Shown in pieces: positions 21,157 through 28,260 of a stretch of DNA of 41,483 nucleotides. The stretch spans positions 1-41,483 of the IMG/VR virus record IMGVR_UViG_3300024352_000044; one strand, given 5' to 3'. This DNA comes from a virus. A program made the translations under genes and the position numbers. Numbering within the stretch: the stretch's first letter is position 1; each line of letters opens with the position of its first letter. Below the pieces are notes generated by a model that was given only the letters and a program-made list of their open reading frames with translations, did not search any database and had not been told where the DNA came from.

Positions 21157-21185
21157 TTGACAACAGCCTCTAGATCGCATATAAT
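21157..21185 (+). promoter_or_regulatory. Sigma70 consensus promoter
   Basis: TTGACA (21157-21162), 17 bases, TATAAT (21180-21185); the TTGACAACAGCC start is shared with 11331 and 11831. Confidence 0.92.
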
Positions 21186-21216
21186 ACAAGCTCAACAAAC
21201 AACTTAGGAGCGAAAC

Positions 21217-21570
21217 ATGGAAGCACAAGCACGTGAGTATTTTGTCCGTCGTCTTAACGAAGTAGCACAAGAAAAAGTGCAGGCCAAAGCAGTAGAACTT
21301 TACGGCGCAAGTGGCCGTCCAGAACAGCCTACTTGGGGCATGGTGTTTGAGGGCATTAAATCCGGCGAGATTACCCTTAAAGCAGACAAGGTGGACTATA
21401 CGGGTCCTTACCTCAACCCTACGGACGTGGAGTGGCCTGCTATGGAAGCCAAAAAGGCAGAGCTGGAAGCATATCGCAAGTTGGTAGCCGCTGAGAAGCA
21501 ACGGGCTATGGACGCTGTCTATTTGGACGAGAGCGCACAAGAAGCCCTTAAGGCTTTTGAAGCAATTTAA
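21217..21570 (+). CDS. Hypothetical protein, 117 aa
   Basis: Alpha-helical, Ala/Glu/Lys-rich protein, with AGGAGCGAAAC before ATG. An N-terminal helix (REYFVRRLNEVAQEKVQAKA) and a C-terminal coil (EAKKAELEAYRKLVAAEKQR) flank a short strand segment. It has its own promoter and terminator and so is a single-gene cassette. Confidence 0.7.
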   Translation: MEAQAREYFVRRLNEVAQEKVQAKAVELYGASGRPEQPTWGMVFEGIKSGEITLKADKVDYTGPYLNPTDVEWPAMEAKKAELEAYRKLVAAEKQRAMDAVYLDESAQEALKAFEAI

Positions 21571-21576
21571 ACAACA

Positions 21577-21605
21577 AAAGCCCTACACTCCGTAGGGCTT
21601 TTTCT
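21577..21605 (+). terminator. Rho-independent terminator
   Basis: Nine-bp stem AAAGCCCTA/TAGGGCTTT, loop CACTCCG, then a T run that merges with the following -35. Confidence 0.9.
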
Positions 21606-21633
21606 TGACCTTTTGGCACTTTGGACATATAAT
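21605..21633 (+). promoter_or_regulatory. Sigma70 promoter fused to terminator
   Basis: TTGACC (21605-21610), 17 bases, TATAAT (21628-21633), with TTTGG in the spacer. Drives 21658-22332. Confidence 0.88.
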
Positions 21634-21657
21634 ACACTTACACAGAAGGAGAAGTGT

Positions 21658-21840
21658 ATGAGAGTAGAAGTCAAAAGCCTATACAGAGTTCAATGCACAG
21701 AGTATGAAAGAGGCTATGGTCAAAGGGACATGGGTGTGGTGTTCTTTGACACAGAAGAAGAAGCCAAGCAGTTCTGCCTAGAATACGCCTCGGGTGATAG
21801 CGAATGCTACTTCCGAGCAAGCTACGAAAAGATCAACTAA
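21658..21840 (+). CDS. Hypothetical protein, 60 aa
   Basis: ATG follows AGAAGGAGAAGTGT. The product is strand-rich then helical (FFDTEEEAKQFCLEYA) with a D/E-A-K-type pattern typical of small phage proteins. Function unknown. Confidence 0.65.
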   Translation: MRVEVKSLYRVQCTEYERGYGQRDMGVVFFDTEEEAKQFCLEYASGDSECYFRASYEKIN

Positions 21841-21856
21841 TTCTAGAAAGCCTAAA

Positions 21857-22093
21857 ATGAAAAGCAAAGACACACAGATCTACAAGAACATTGGCTCTAT
21901 CCAGGCAGTACAGGGTGACGAAGGCCGCTACTACTTCTACACTCACTTTGCTACAGGTAACACCTGCGACGAAGACACTATCAAAGGTGCCAAAGAGATG
22001 TTGGATTGGGAAGAAAAGAACCATCAAGAAGTACAGGCTGCGATCCGTGTGCTTCAGGGTCGAGGTTACAGAGTATTCAAAGAGGTTTGTTAA
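21857..22093 (+). CDS. Hypothetical protein, 78 aa
   Basis: Weak AGAAAG ribosome site; 16 bases after the previous stop. Product contains GRYYFYTHFATGNTCDEDTIKG and a final VLQGRGYRVFKEVC. The stop overlaps the next gene. Confidence 0.6.
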   Translation: MKSKDTQIYKNIGSIQAVQGDEGRYYFYTHFATGNTCDEDTIKGAKEMLDWEEKNHQEVQAAIRVLQGRGYRVFKEVC

Positions 22094-22332
22094 TGGGATG
22101 GGTAGTCTACGATGCTCGTACGGGGCACATGCAAAAGTATTACAAGCTGGCCCGTACAGCCAAGAGTATCGTCACGCAGCACAACACAGAACGAATCTAT
22201 GAGGACTGGATCTATCGTCCTCAGAGCACTTGGGCCTGCTGCTCCTATGCAGACTACGAAGGGATCTTAATGGGTCTGCGTGGGGAAGCGTTTAAGATGT
22301 GGCAGTTTGTTAAGAATAACCCGCAGAGCTAA
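22093..22332 (+). CDS. Hypothetical protein, 79 aa
   Basis: TAATG overlap start. Reads MGWVVYDARTGHMQKYYKLA and later RPQSTWACCSYADYEG, a pattern I recall from small proteins of T4-like phages. No catalytic motif is seen. Confidence 0.65.
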   Translation: MGWVVYDARTGHMQKYYKLARTAKSIVTQHNTERIYEDWIYRPQSTWACCSYADYEGILMGLRGEAFKMWQFVKNNPQS

Positions 22333-22349
22333 AGGGTCTTTCTTTTTGG

Positions 22350-22378
22350 TTGACCTTTGGGCCTTTTGGTGCTATACT
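22350..22378 (+). promoter_or_regulatory. Sigma70-type promoter
   Basis: TTGACC (22350-22355), 17 bases, TATACT (22373-22378), with CTTTTGGTGC before the -10, directly after a T-rich tract. Confidence 0.8.
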
Positions 22379-22401
22379 ATAGGTATAGTAAGGAGCGTGA
22401 A

Positions 22402-22650
22402 ATGATAACAGAAAAACAACGTGTTGTAAATGCCCTAAAGGGTTGGCAGTTCATCCGTGGAACCCATGGTTGCTTGTATGATCGTGGCTCAGCAGATTCC
22501 TACTACGGCCGTCCACGTCAACCTCACTACGGTGGAGTGGGAGGCGATTCCGGCCGCCGAGTCTCGGTCAACGATGCTGCATCCGTGGCCGAATACTTGG
22601 CAGGCTACGACTACAACGAGCGTTATGGAGACAAAAAGAACTATGATTAA
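22402..22650 (+). CDS. Conserved hypothetical protein, 82 aa
   Basis: ATG follows AAGGAGCGTGAA. The product has a conserved-looking core: FIRGTHGCLYDRGSADSYYG, a PHYGG turn, and YLAGYDYNERYGDKKNYD at the end. I associate this Gly/Tyr/Asp-rich pattern with a small family of proteobacteria and their phages. Function unknown. It overlaps the next gene by eight bases. Confidence 0.7.
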   Translation: MITEKQRVVNALKGWQFIRGTHGCLYDRGSADSYYGRPRQPHYGGVGGDSGRRVSVNDAASVAEYLAGYDYNERYGDKKNYD

Positions 22651-22867
22651 TCATGGCCTACAATGGCTGGGCACAGCCGCTCTGATCTCTATGTATATTG
22701 TGATGAGCTTCTTTCCTGAGCGATATCCGCTGAATATCCTCTTAGGATTACTGGGAGGTCTATGCTATTTTGCGTGGTCGTATCGTGTGGCAAATAAGCC
22801 ACAGATGATCGTTAACTTCGCAGGAATAGCCGTGTGTGCCGCAGGGTTATTTCGTTATTTTGATTGA
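22643..22867 (+). CDS. Small membrane protein, 74 aa
   Basis: Three hydrophobic stretches (about 8-23, 29-45 and 55-70). GGAG at 22627 is 12 bases upstream of ATG. The open frame extends left into the previous gene, but that part is a shadow of it. The stop TGA is inside the next TTGACA. Confidence 0.6.
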   Translation: MINHGLQWLGTAALISMYIVMSFFPERYPLNILLGLLGGLCYFAWSYRVANKPQMIVNFAGIAVCAAGLFRYFD

Positions 22868-22892
22868 CACTCAGGCACTTTGGCTATACAAT
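22864..22892 (+). promoter_or_regulatory. Sigma70-type promoter overlapping a stop codon
   Basis: TTGACA (22864-22869) contains the stop at 22865-22867; 17 bases later TACAAT (22887-22892), TTTGG in the spacer. Confidence 0.82.
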
Positions 22893-22924
22893 TAACACAT
22901 ACGCTAAACAACTAGGAGCAGAAA

Positions 22925-23107
22925 ATGGTTACACAAGCACAGGCAATGTTTGTATTTGTAGTAGGACTACTAATCACAATGTTGGGCACAGGTGGTGTAG
23001 AAGCCAGCATCTCTAACCTAGAACTTCTACAAGGTCTAGCAGTGGCCATCACTGGCCTAGGCTGTATGGGCTGTGGTGTGCTCATGCTTAGGCAAGCCGA
23101 GGACTAA
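22925..23107 (+). CDS. Small membrane protein, 60 aa
   Basis: Two hydrophobic segments (MFVFVVGLLITMLGTGG and LAVAITGLGCMGCGVLML) with a short loop. TAGGAGCA lies before ATG. No family. Confidence 0.65.
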   Translation: MVTQAQAMFVFVVGLLITMLGTGGVEASISNLELLQGLAVAITGLGCMGCGVLMLRQAED

Positions 23108-23108
23108 T

Positions 23109-23420
23109 ATGGAAGCCCTAGTTGAAACAACTGGGGGCCAGTTCCCCGCGCACACATATCTACTAGACGGTACTACCCTAGTAGCCTATGTAAAGGTCAA
23201 CGAAACTACGCCCGTCTATTTCAAAAGCGGTATCAAGGGCTTTGATAAGCGTGGTAGGCAGTTCGTTAAGGGTAACATCAACTTATTCAAAGTAAAGGCA
23301 ACTAATGACACAAGATCTGTCCAAGGCTCAAAAGGCCAAGTCTACTCAGTCAACGACGCAGAGAAAACCTGTACCTGTCCAGGATTTACATTTAGAGGTA
23401 CCTGCAAACACTTGGGCTAA
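23109..23420 (+). CDS. SWIM zinc-finger-like protein, 103 aa
   Basis: The C-terminus has CTCPGFTFRGTCKH, a CxC-x8-CxH SWIM finger. SWIM fingers bind DNA or proteins. The N-terminal part is strand-rich (TYLLDGTTLVAYVKVNE) and may be a separate domain. It begins one base after the previous stop. Confidence 0.75.
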   Translation: MEALVETTGGQFPAHTYLLDGTTLVAYVKVNETTPVYFKSGIKGFDKRGRQFVKGNINLFKVKATNDTRSVQGSKGQVYSVNDAEKTCTCPGFTFRGTCKHLG

Positions 23421-23441
23421 CATGATAAAGGTATTGATGCA

Positions 23442-23669
23442 ATGAGCATACAACTACACGGACTGACCCGCCAGCAGTATCAGATCGCTGACATGATCTG
23501 GAGCTGTGAATCACAAGAGGATGTTCAACGCTTGATCAATAACCTGCCCGCAGAGTATAAGAAGGACGCTGTGGTCATACACGATCTAATGATAGCAGCA
23601 GTCATGGACCAACATATGGAGATCACTGAAGATGTTCGTGCGCTTATTCATAGTATTGCTAGCCGCTAG
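23442..23669 (+). CDS. Hypothetical protein, 75 aa
   Basis: Starts after AAAGG. The product is helical with a Met-rich C-terminal half (IHDLMIAAVMDQHMEITEDV). No family is recognised. The lipoprotein gene begins inside its end. Confidence 0.6.
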   Translation: MSIQLHGLTRQQYQIADMIWSCESQEDVQRLINNLPAEYKKDAVVIHDLMIAAVMDQHMEITEDVRALIHSIASR

Positions 23670-23838
23670 CTTAACAGCCTGCACAGCCTTTAGGGATCCA
23701 CGTGATGCTGCGTGGGATCCTAGGCAGGATCAAGGTCGTTACCTTCACGAACAGATTCCAAATTGGCAGCATGAAGCCCTCAGAGTCTGTGGTGGTGGTG
23801 ACCGAGTGAGGAGACCTGGTATGACCGATCGGTGTTGA
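23632..23838 (+). CDS. Putative small lipoprotein, 68 aa
   Basis: The N-terminus is a lipoprotein signal: MFVRLF, hydrophobic core, lipobox LTAC with Cys17. The mature part is Arg/Asp-rich and Gly-rich. It overlaps the previous gene by 38 bases in another frame. It could be a small outer-membrane lipoprotein such as an Rz1-type spanin, but no Rz partner is seen beside it. Confidence 0.5.
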   Translation: MFVRLFIVLLAASLTACTAFRDPRDAAWDPRQDQGRYLHEQIPNWQHEALRVCGGGDRVRRPGMTDRC

Positions 23839-23839
23839 T

Positions 23840-23897
23840 GGTCGGTCGGTGGTCGGTGGTCGGTGGTGAGGGGTAACATATGTTAGTAAGTACTAAC
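23840..23897. repeat. GGTCGGT repeats and palindrome
   Basis: GGTCGGT is repeated three times, with variants, at about 23840-23871; GACCGA upstream (23823) can pair with TCGGTC. A hairpin-like GTTAGT-AAGT-ACTAAC follows at 23882-23897. It lies in the 169-base gap between the rightward early block and the next cluster. No terminator T run is seen. Confidence 0.5.
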
Positions 23898-23996
23898 AAG
23901 CTAGTAAGGGGTAGCAAATCACCACCCTGAAAAGAAAAGTACTGCCCTTAAAAATTTTGCGCGGCCAATTTTTTCCCCTGTAGACCCATTTTGCTG

Positions 23997-24002
23997 TAAA
24001 TA
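23997..24002 (+). promoter_or_regulatory. Candidate T4-type late promoter (GTAAATAC)
   Basis: GCTGTAAATACACTC directly precedes ATG at 24008. The TAAATA core matches elements at 25071 and, on the minus strand, 6149 and 7013. Confidence 0.35.
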
Positions 24003-24007
24003 CACTC

Positions 24008-24172
24008 ATGAAAGATCAAATTGAACGTAACGGGCGACTCTATGAGTACTCAGCCACTGACGATTGTTGGTATCCTGTGCCCACTGAAGACCAGTATGAT
24101 TTTCAACGTTTTGTTATTTTTATCAGCACAATTCTAGTTATTTGTTATCTAGCCTATGCAACACTCACATAA
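24008..24172 (+). CDS. Small membrane protein, 54 aa
   Basis: Hydrophilic N-terminus (KDQIERNGRLYEYSATDD) then a C-terminal membrane helix (FVIFISTILVICYLAYATL). It has no ribosome site and lies six bases after a TAAATA element. It overlaps the next gene by 17 bases. Confidence 0.6.
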   Translation: MKDQIERNGRLYEYSATDDCWYPVPTEDQYDFQRFVIFISTILVICYLAYATLT

Positions 24173-24320
24173 TTATATTGGCCCACATTGGCGTAGTAGT
24201 CTGCCATTTTACCCATGGACCATACTTGCTCGTAGGCCCGAATTTGTCGCTGATCCCTTGTTGAATCAAAAGAGCTCATGGGAGTTCAAGCCCGATCCTG
24301 TTATACATCCTAAACTATGA
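24156..24320 (+). CDS. Hypothetical protein, 54 aa
   Basis: Pro and aromatic-rich protein (PHWRSSLPFYPWTILARR) starting inside the previous gene and ending in an ATGA overlap with the next. The chain of overlaps supports a real gene, although it is short and unrecognised. Confidence 0.5.
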   Translation: MQHSHNYIGPHWRSSLPFYPWTILARRPEFVADPLLNQKSSWEFKPDPVIHPKL

Positions 24321-24514
24321 TAGAATACGCTGTACTCACACGGGATCCTGATTTTTTGAAGTTTGCGGAATTTATACAAGCACACAATCTCAGCCACGAA
24401 ATACATCTTAATCGTACTCGTGTACACCTAGTTGAAAACTCTAGTCTACACCTAGAGTTTTTATTGAGATTTCCCAGTGCTTTTCCCATAACCACTTTCA
24501 CGGAGTCGCTATGA
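24317..24514 (+). CDS. Hypothetical protein, 65 aa
   Basis: Both ends overlap neighbours by four bases. Mixed strand-helix protein (AVLTRDPDFLKFAEFIQ, VHLVENSSLHLEFL). Upstream partner of an oxygenase gene in the same operon. Confidence 0.55.
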   Translation: MIEYAVLTRDPDFLKFAEFIQAHNLSHEIHLNRTRVHLVENSSLHLEFLLRFPSAFPITTFTESL

Positions 24515-25065
24515 CTGAACCTAGAATAATACCTAATTTATTAGGCCCCAGCACATTTGAATATGCACAATCACGTTTTACGGATCTAGGCATACACTGG
24601 TACTACATGCCCGTGACCAGCTGTGAAAAAGATCAAATGCAGTATGCAGGCAGCTTTAGTCATTTGATCTATAAAAATGGAGAACCCATTAGTCCCTTAT
24701 GGGATCTTAGTCTACAGATACTCTTAGCTGCCTGTGATCATCACGGTGAACGACTAGCAGAAATTGCTCGTGTTAGACTGGGCTTTTGTACTCGTACACC
24801 CTATGCTGTGGAGCATACACCGCATCAAGATTTTCAAGGACCGCATCGTACGGGCATATATTACCCTATTACCGCTGACGGCCCTACTACTATCTACGCA
24901 GAGAAAACAGAACAACTTGATGGTGCGTATACTCTGTTGGCTAGTCAACAGCCTAGGGCTAACCTTTGGATGGACTTTGACGGCGAACATTTTCACAGCA
25001 GCACTACTCCCGTAGATCACGAAAATCGCTTGGTTTTGACCCTAAACTACAGAATACAAGAATAA
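24511..25065 (+). CDS. 2OG-Fe(II) oxygenase-like protein
   Basis: The 184-residue protein has HQDFQGPHRTGIYYPI with HxD ligands His105 and Asp107, distal His162 in GEHFHSST, and Arg173 in HENRLVLTLNY for 2-oxoglutarate. Substrate unknown. It closes an overlapping four-gene run. Confidence 0.82.
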   Translation: MTEPRIIPNLLGPSTFEYAQSRFTDLGIHWYYMPVTSCEKDQMQYAGSFSHLIYKNGEPISPLWDLSLQILLAACDHHGERLAEIARVRLGFCTRTPYAVEHTPHQDFQGPHRTGIYYPITADGPTTIYAEKTEQLDGAYTLLASQQPRANLWMDFDGEHFHSSTTPVDHENRLVLTLNYRIQE

Positions 25066-25070
25066 TGTCG

Positions 25071-25076
25071 TAAATA
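25071..25076 (+). promoter_or_regulatory. Candidate T4-type late promoter (GTAAATAC)
   Basis: TCGTAAATACAAGAT precedes the ATG at 25083 by six bases, like the element at 23997. Confidence 0.35.
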
Positions 25077-25082
25077 CAAGAT

Positions 25083-25307
25083 ATGCTTCTAGTGTATCTT
25101 GAACCTTTTGTTCGTGAGCAAGAGGACCTACTACAATCCTGGCGGGATCTAGTACACTATTGGCCTCGTAGTTATGCGCACACAGATGCTTATAACTCTG
25201 CTATACCTACAGATTGGTGGCTCTTGTTTAGGGATGCTCGTTACTCTAGTATATGGTTGATCAAATACCCTGAACACTCAAGAATTATGCTGACCTTATT
25301 CGACTAA
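25083..25307 (+). CDS. Hypothetical protein, 74 aa
   Basis: Aromatic-rich protein (WWLLFRDARYSSIWLIKYPE) with no recognised family. No ribosome site; a TAAATA element is next to the start. A short GC-rich spacer follows. Confidence 0.55.
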   Translation: MLLVYLEPFVREQEDLLQSWRDLVHYWPRSYAHTDAYNSAIPTDWWLLFRDARYSSIWLIKYPEHSRIMLTLFD

Positions 25308-25312
25308 AAAAT

Positions 25313-25362
25313 CTTGCGCTTGGCGCTTCGCGCTAAAAAATTGCGCTGCGGCTTCGCCGATC
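25313..25362 (+). other. GC-rich spacer with small UUC-loop hairpins
   Basis: Contains GCGC-TTC-GCGC and CGGC-TTC-GCCG palindromes in an A-rich context. Too short and lacking a T run on the plus strand to be called a terminator. Confidence 0.4.
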
Positions 25363-25366
25363 TTGA

Positions 25367-25372
25367 TAAATA
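25367..25372 (+). promoter_or_regulatory. Candidate T4-type late promoter (GATAAATA)
   Basis: GATAAATA is the closest match in the window to the T4 late consensus TATAAATA. It lies 18 bases before the ATG at 25391, leaving room for the CAGGAGCA ribosome site. Confidence 0.45.
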
Positions 25373-25390
25373 TTCGAAACAGGAGCAATC

Positions 25391-25597
25391 ATGCCACAGG
25401 CCTATAAAATCATGGCACGTAACACTAGAACAGGTGTCAGAATACAAAAACAATTTCTAGATGGAGCCACCGTCACAAACTATGATATGGCTCTAGAACA
25501 CGCTCAAGATCTAGCTCAGCGTCAAAGTTCACGCAGTCGCGAAACTTGGGTGGGCGAAGTAGAAATCTACACCGTGGGCAACAAGCCCGGTCAGTGA
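25391..25597 (+). CDS. Hypothetical protein, 68 aa
   Basis: ATG follows ACAGGAGCAATC. Basic N-terminal strand region (KIMARNTRTGVRIQKQF) then a Gln/Arg-rich helix. The 3' end overlaps the convergent GNAT-like gene by seven bases. Confidence 0.65.
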   Translation: MPQAYKIMARNTRTGVRIQKQFLDGATVTNYDMALEHAQDLAQRQSSRSRETWVGEVEIYTVGNKPGQ

Positions 25598-26025
25598 TAC
25601 ATATAGTTCACTGAATCTTCATTTTCCCTAAATGTCTCGGCCCCGTTTTTATGATGAAAACGTCGGGCCATTTCTGTCTTTGGACTTAGAGTAACAAAGG
25701 TCTTGACTTCGGGGCTGTTTTCTTTGATGTCTGCCTGTGCTTGTGTGATCAACTCACGACCTGCACCTGCGGCATAGCTCCAAATGGTATAGAACACAGC
25801 AGTGGTAGAGTTTACTGCTAGATTGGCTAGATCATCAACATTCTTAGGAATGTCTGCTAGAAACTTAACACAGGTCACAGCCAAAGGACGGTTTTCTTCA
25901 TCTTTGAGTACATAGACCTTGCCGTGTTCGTCAACTCGAAAGTCCGCAGGAATTTCTGGACGCACAGGATCGTCTTTGAGTAGGCTCAATAGTTCTTCGT
26001 TGATGGTGGTGATTTTTTCTAGCAT
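25591..26025 (-). CDS. GNAT-like acyltransferase
   Basis: The 144-residue protein has a C-terminal half of acetyltransferase type: FYTIWSYAAGAGRELITQAQ resembles the acetyl-CoA pyrophosphate loop (AxGxGR), followed by VKTFVTLSPKTEMARRF, a pattern like that of malonyl-CoA decarboxylase-type GNAT folds. Similar proteins occur in marine T4-like phages. The acyl donor and target are unknown. It stands alone on the minus strand behind its own promoter. Confidence 0.65.
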   Translation of the reverse strand: MLEKITTINEELLSLLKDDPVRPEIPADFRVDEHGKVYVLKDEENRPLAVTCVKFLADIPKNVDDLANLAVNSTTAVFYTIWSYAAGAGRELITQAQADIKENSPEVKTFVTLSPKTEMARRFHHKNGAETFRENEDSVNYMYH

Positions 26026-26035
26026 GATGTTAATG

Positions 26036-26065
26036 ATTATATAACATTACTTATCATCTTGTCAA
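26036..26065 (-). promoter_or_regulatory. Sigma70-type promoter (18-base spacer)
   Basis: On the minus strand TTGACA (26060-26065), 18 bases, TATAAT (26036-26041), ten bases before the GNAT-like ATG. The leader would be very short and without a ribosome site. Confidence 0.7.
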
Positions 26066-26080
26066 TAAAACTAGCAGATA

Positions 26081-26974
26081 ATGTTTTACCAGATAAGTAT
26101 GCTTATGACAGAACCGAGATTATTCATTACCGGCGATAGCTTTGCCATATTTCCCAAAGATCCTGATCCAGTGAAAAATTGGGGACTGCTCTTAGCTGAC
26201 CTGTTGGGTCAGGAATTAGGACAGACCCTACAGGTGGTCAATAACAGCCTTATGGGCTGTGCTCAAGATTGGAATTGGCTGAGTCTTCAAAATTGGTACG
26301 AACATACAATCACAGAACATGACTATGTGGTCATAGCTCTAACTCATCCTAGCCGTCAGTGGTTCTTTGAAAACAGCCCTGAAATTGCCAATGCTAATCT
26401 AATTGATCTAGATCGTTGGGTCACTCGAGAGCAGGCCAAGACCGTAGAGCTGTTTATCAAATACATGCAACGTCCTAGTTTAGATCTAATAGCAGTTCAA
26501 AATCGTTTGGCCTATTTGGCCTATATGACTAGACTTAAGGGTCTAAGGCCGCCTGTGATTATGAAATGTTTTACACAGGAATTTGGACAGGCCAATACGT
26601 GGCCAGATCTTAAGATTGCTCAGGGTGATCTAATGAACATACAACGTTATGAGTTTGAGGACATAGACATAGATATTCGTTCGGATTTTTGGAAAGGACT
26701 AGACAGCAGGTACAATCATCTGTGTAGATCCAATCACACCATCCTAGCTCAAAAGGTCTTTGACACCCTAACCAAAGGCGCAGAGTTAGATCTTACCACA
26801 GGGTTTATTCAAGGTCTGCTTAAAAACAATACTCTTGATGACCTAGACTTTGTTCAACGAGAATTGGATTATCCTACGTTTCTAAAAAATCGTGAAAAGC
26901 TCAAAAAGAGCCGTGGTCCAATACTGCCGTGGAAAACCAGAGTTAATATCCAAACCGGACAGGATGATGCTTGA
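26081..26974 (+). CDS. SGNH/GDSL-type hydrolase-like protein
   Basis: The 297-residue protein has FITGDSFA (GDS block I), VVNNSLMGCAQDW as a possible oxyanion block, ALTHPSRQWFF, and DSRYNHLCRSNH near the C-terminal third as a DxxH-like block V. These suggest an SGNH esterase or lipase fold acting on esters or carbohydrates. The catalytic assignment is by pattern. The start could also be ATG at 26099 or 26105 (MTEPRLF); none has a good ribosome site. The stop TGA is part of the next TTGACA. Confidence 0.65.
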   Translation: MFYQISMLMTEPRLFITGDSFAIFPKDPDPVKNWGLLLADLLGQELGQTLQVVNNSLMGCAQDWNWLSLQNWYEHTITEHDYVVIALTHPSRQWFFENSPEIANANLIDLDRWVTREQAKTVELFIKYMQRPSLDLIAVQNRLAYLAYMTRLKGLRPPVIMKCFTQEFGQANTWPDLKIAQGDLMNIQRYEFEDIDIDIRSDFWKGLDSRYNHLCRSNHTILAQKVFDTLTKGAELDLTTGFIQGLLKNNTLDDLDFVQRELDYPTFLKNREKLKKSRGPILPWKTRVNIQTGQDDA

Positions 26975-26999
26975 CACCTGCTGTTAATCTTAGTATAAT
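26971..26999 (+). promoter_or_regulatory. Sigma70 consensus promoter overlapping a stop codon
   Basis: TTGACA (26971-26976) contains the stop at 26972-26974; 17 bases later TATAAT (26994-26999). Drives the Bax-inhibitor-1 family gene. Confidence 0.9.
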
Positions 27000-27019
27000 A
27001 CATAGACAAGGAGACCACA

Positions 27020-27700
27020 ATGTTTGATTCAATTACAACTTATCGTTCAGCTGAAGCTATCAATAGTGCCATGGCCAGTGTTTATAAACACATGGGTCTA
27101 GCAGTATTGACCAGTATGATCGTTTCATTGTTTGTAGGAACCAATCCTGCACTATTGGCCTTTTTCTTTACAGGCTTTATAAAATGGATTGTTATATTTG
27201 CACCGCTGGTAGCTATTATTGCTCTTAGTATGAATATGGATTCTATGAGCAAGGGCACAGCACAACTAGCTCTACATGGCTTTGCCGCGCTAATGGGCTT
27301 GAGCTTTGCTACTATCTTTGCTGTCTACACTATGGGCAGTATTTTTTCAGCTTTTATGAGTGCCGCAGTATTGTTTGGCGTTATGAGCTTTTATGGTTAT
27401 TTTACCAAGAAGAGTTTAGATAGCCTAGGCCAGTTTATGTTCATAGGCCTAATTGCCATTATCATTGCTAGTCTAATCAATATCTTTATTGGCAGCACCT
27501 TAATGCAAATGGTTATTTCGGCTATTGCTGTTATTATCTTTCTAGGCCTTACTGCCTACGACACACAAAAGATTCGAGAAATGGTCAGCTATGATACAGC
27601 GGAAGGCAATGCTGAAATTGTTGGCGCACTAACTCTGTATCTTGATTTTATTAATCTTTTCCTAAATCTTCTACAACTATTTGGCGGTAGAAAAGATTGA
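27020..27700 (+). CDS. Bax inhibitor-1 (YccA/YbhL) family membrane protein
   Basis: The 226-residue protein has about seven membrane helices and the family landmarks GLTAYDTQKIREM and ALTLYLDFINLFLNLLQLFG at the C-terminus; length is normal. Bacterial homologues include YccA, a substrate and modulator of FtsH, and YbhL. A phage copy in the inner membrane might protect phage or host proteins from FtsH or adjust the envelope. It has its own promoter and AAGGAGA site. Its last bases overlap the following oxygenase gene's TTG start. Confidence 0.9.
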   Translation: MFDSITTYRSAEAINSAMASVYKHMGLAVLTSMIVSLFVGTNPALLAFFFTGFIKWIVIFAPLVAIIALSMNMDSMSKGTAQLALHGFAALMGLSFATIFAVYTMGSIFSAFMSAAVLFGVMSFYGYFTKKSLDSLGQFMFIGLIAIIIASLINIFIGSTLMQMVISAIAVIIFLGLTAYDTQKIREMVSYDTAEGNAEIVGALTLYLDFINLFLNLLQLFGGRKD

Positions 27701-28260
27701 ACGAATATGTTTTATTCCCTACAATAGTTAGGGAATACGATTTCAGCAAGGACCCAGATTTTCATGTCCTTGCTGATTTTGTTTCTAAACAAAAAACAGA
27801 ACCACATAGACTAGTAGGCTGGGCAGAAAGCAGTTACGGTGTAGGCCGTAGTCTTTTTGATAATTTTATTCTCAAAGGCATACGACAAAAACTACAGGCC
27901 GCTGTTGATGCATATATCATTGAACTTGGTATAGCACCAGTTAAAATAACCAATAGTTGGTTTAATAAACTAGGTCAACATCAACGTGTAGAAACTCATA
28001 GACATGAATTAAGTGTTGTGTCAGGAGCATTCTATGTTCATGCAGATCCCGGTAGTGTGGGACTAAAATTATTCAGTCCTTTGGCACAACTTCGTATGTA
28101 CGAACAGATTGTAAATCACAATGCTGTTAATGCTAATTTTATTGAAATGGAATGTTGTACAGGTCAGCTAATTTTATTTCCTAGCTGGATAGAACACGGA
28201 ACCGATAATAATCAAACCGATAGTAGAATTACGGTTAGTTTTAATACAGAATATTGTTAG
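27697..28260 (+). CDS. 2OG-Fe(II) oxygenase-like protein (TTG start)
   Basis: Oxygenase pattern: VETHRHELSVVSGAFYVH (His101, His103), ILFPSWIEHGT with distal His167, and Arg177 in DSRITVSFN. It is coupled to the membrane protein gene through a TTGA overlap; TTG at 27697 is the only start that keeps the N-terminus (MNEYVLFPTIVREYDF, typical of this group). The 3' end overlaps the convergent gene by 20 bases. Confidence 0.82.
   Translation: MNEYVLFPTIVREYDFSKDPDFHVLADFVSKQKTEPHRLVGWAESSYGVGRSLFDNFILKGIRQKLQAAVDAYIIELGIAPVKITNSWFNKLGQHQRVETHRHELSVVSGAFYVHADPGSVGLKLFSPLAQLRMYEQIVNHNAVNANFIEMECCTGQLILFPSWIEHGTDNNQTDSRITVSFNTEYC

Noticed and set aside
22457-22642. Left extension of the membrane-protein frame at 22643
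   Set aside because: This part is a frame shadow of the gene at 22402; only the part from 22643 has membrane character.
25313-25362. GC-rich palindromes considered as a rho-independent terminator
   Set aside because: Stems are only four base pairs and there is no T run on the plus strand.
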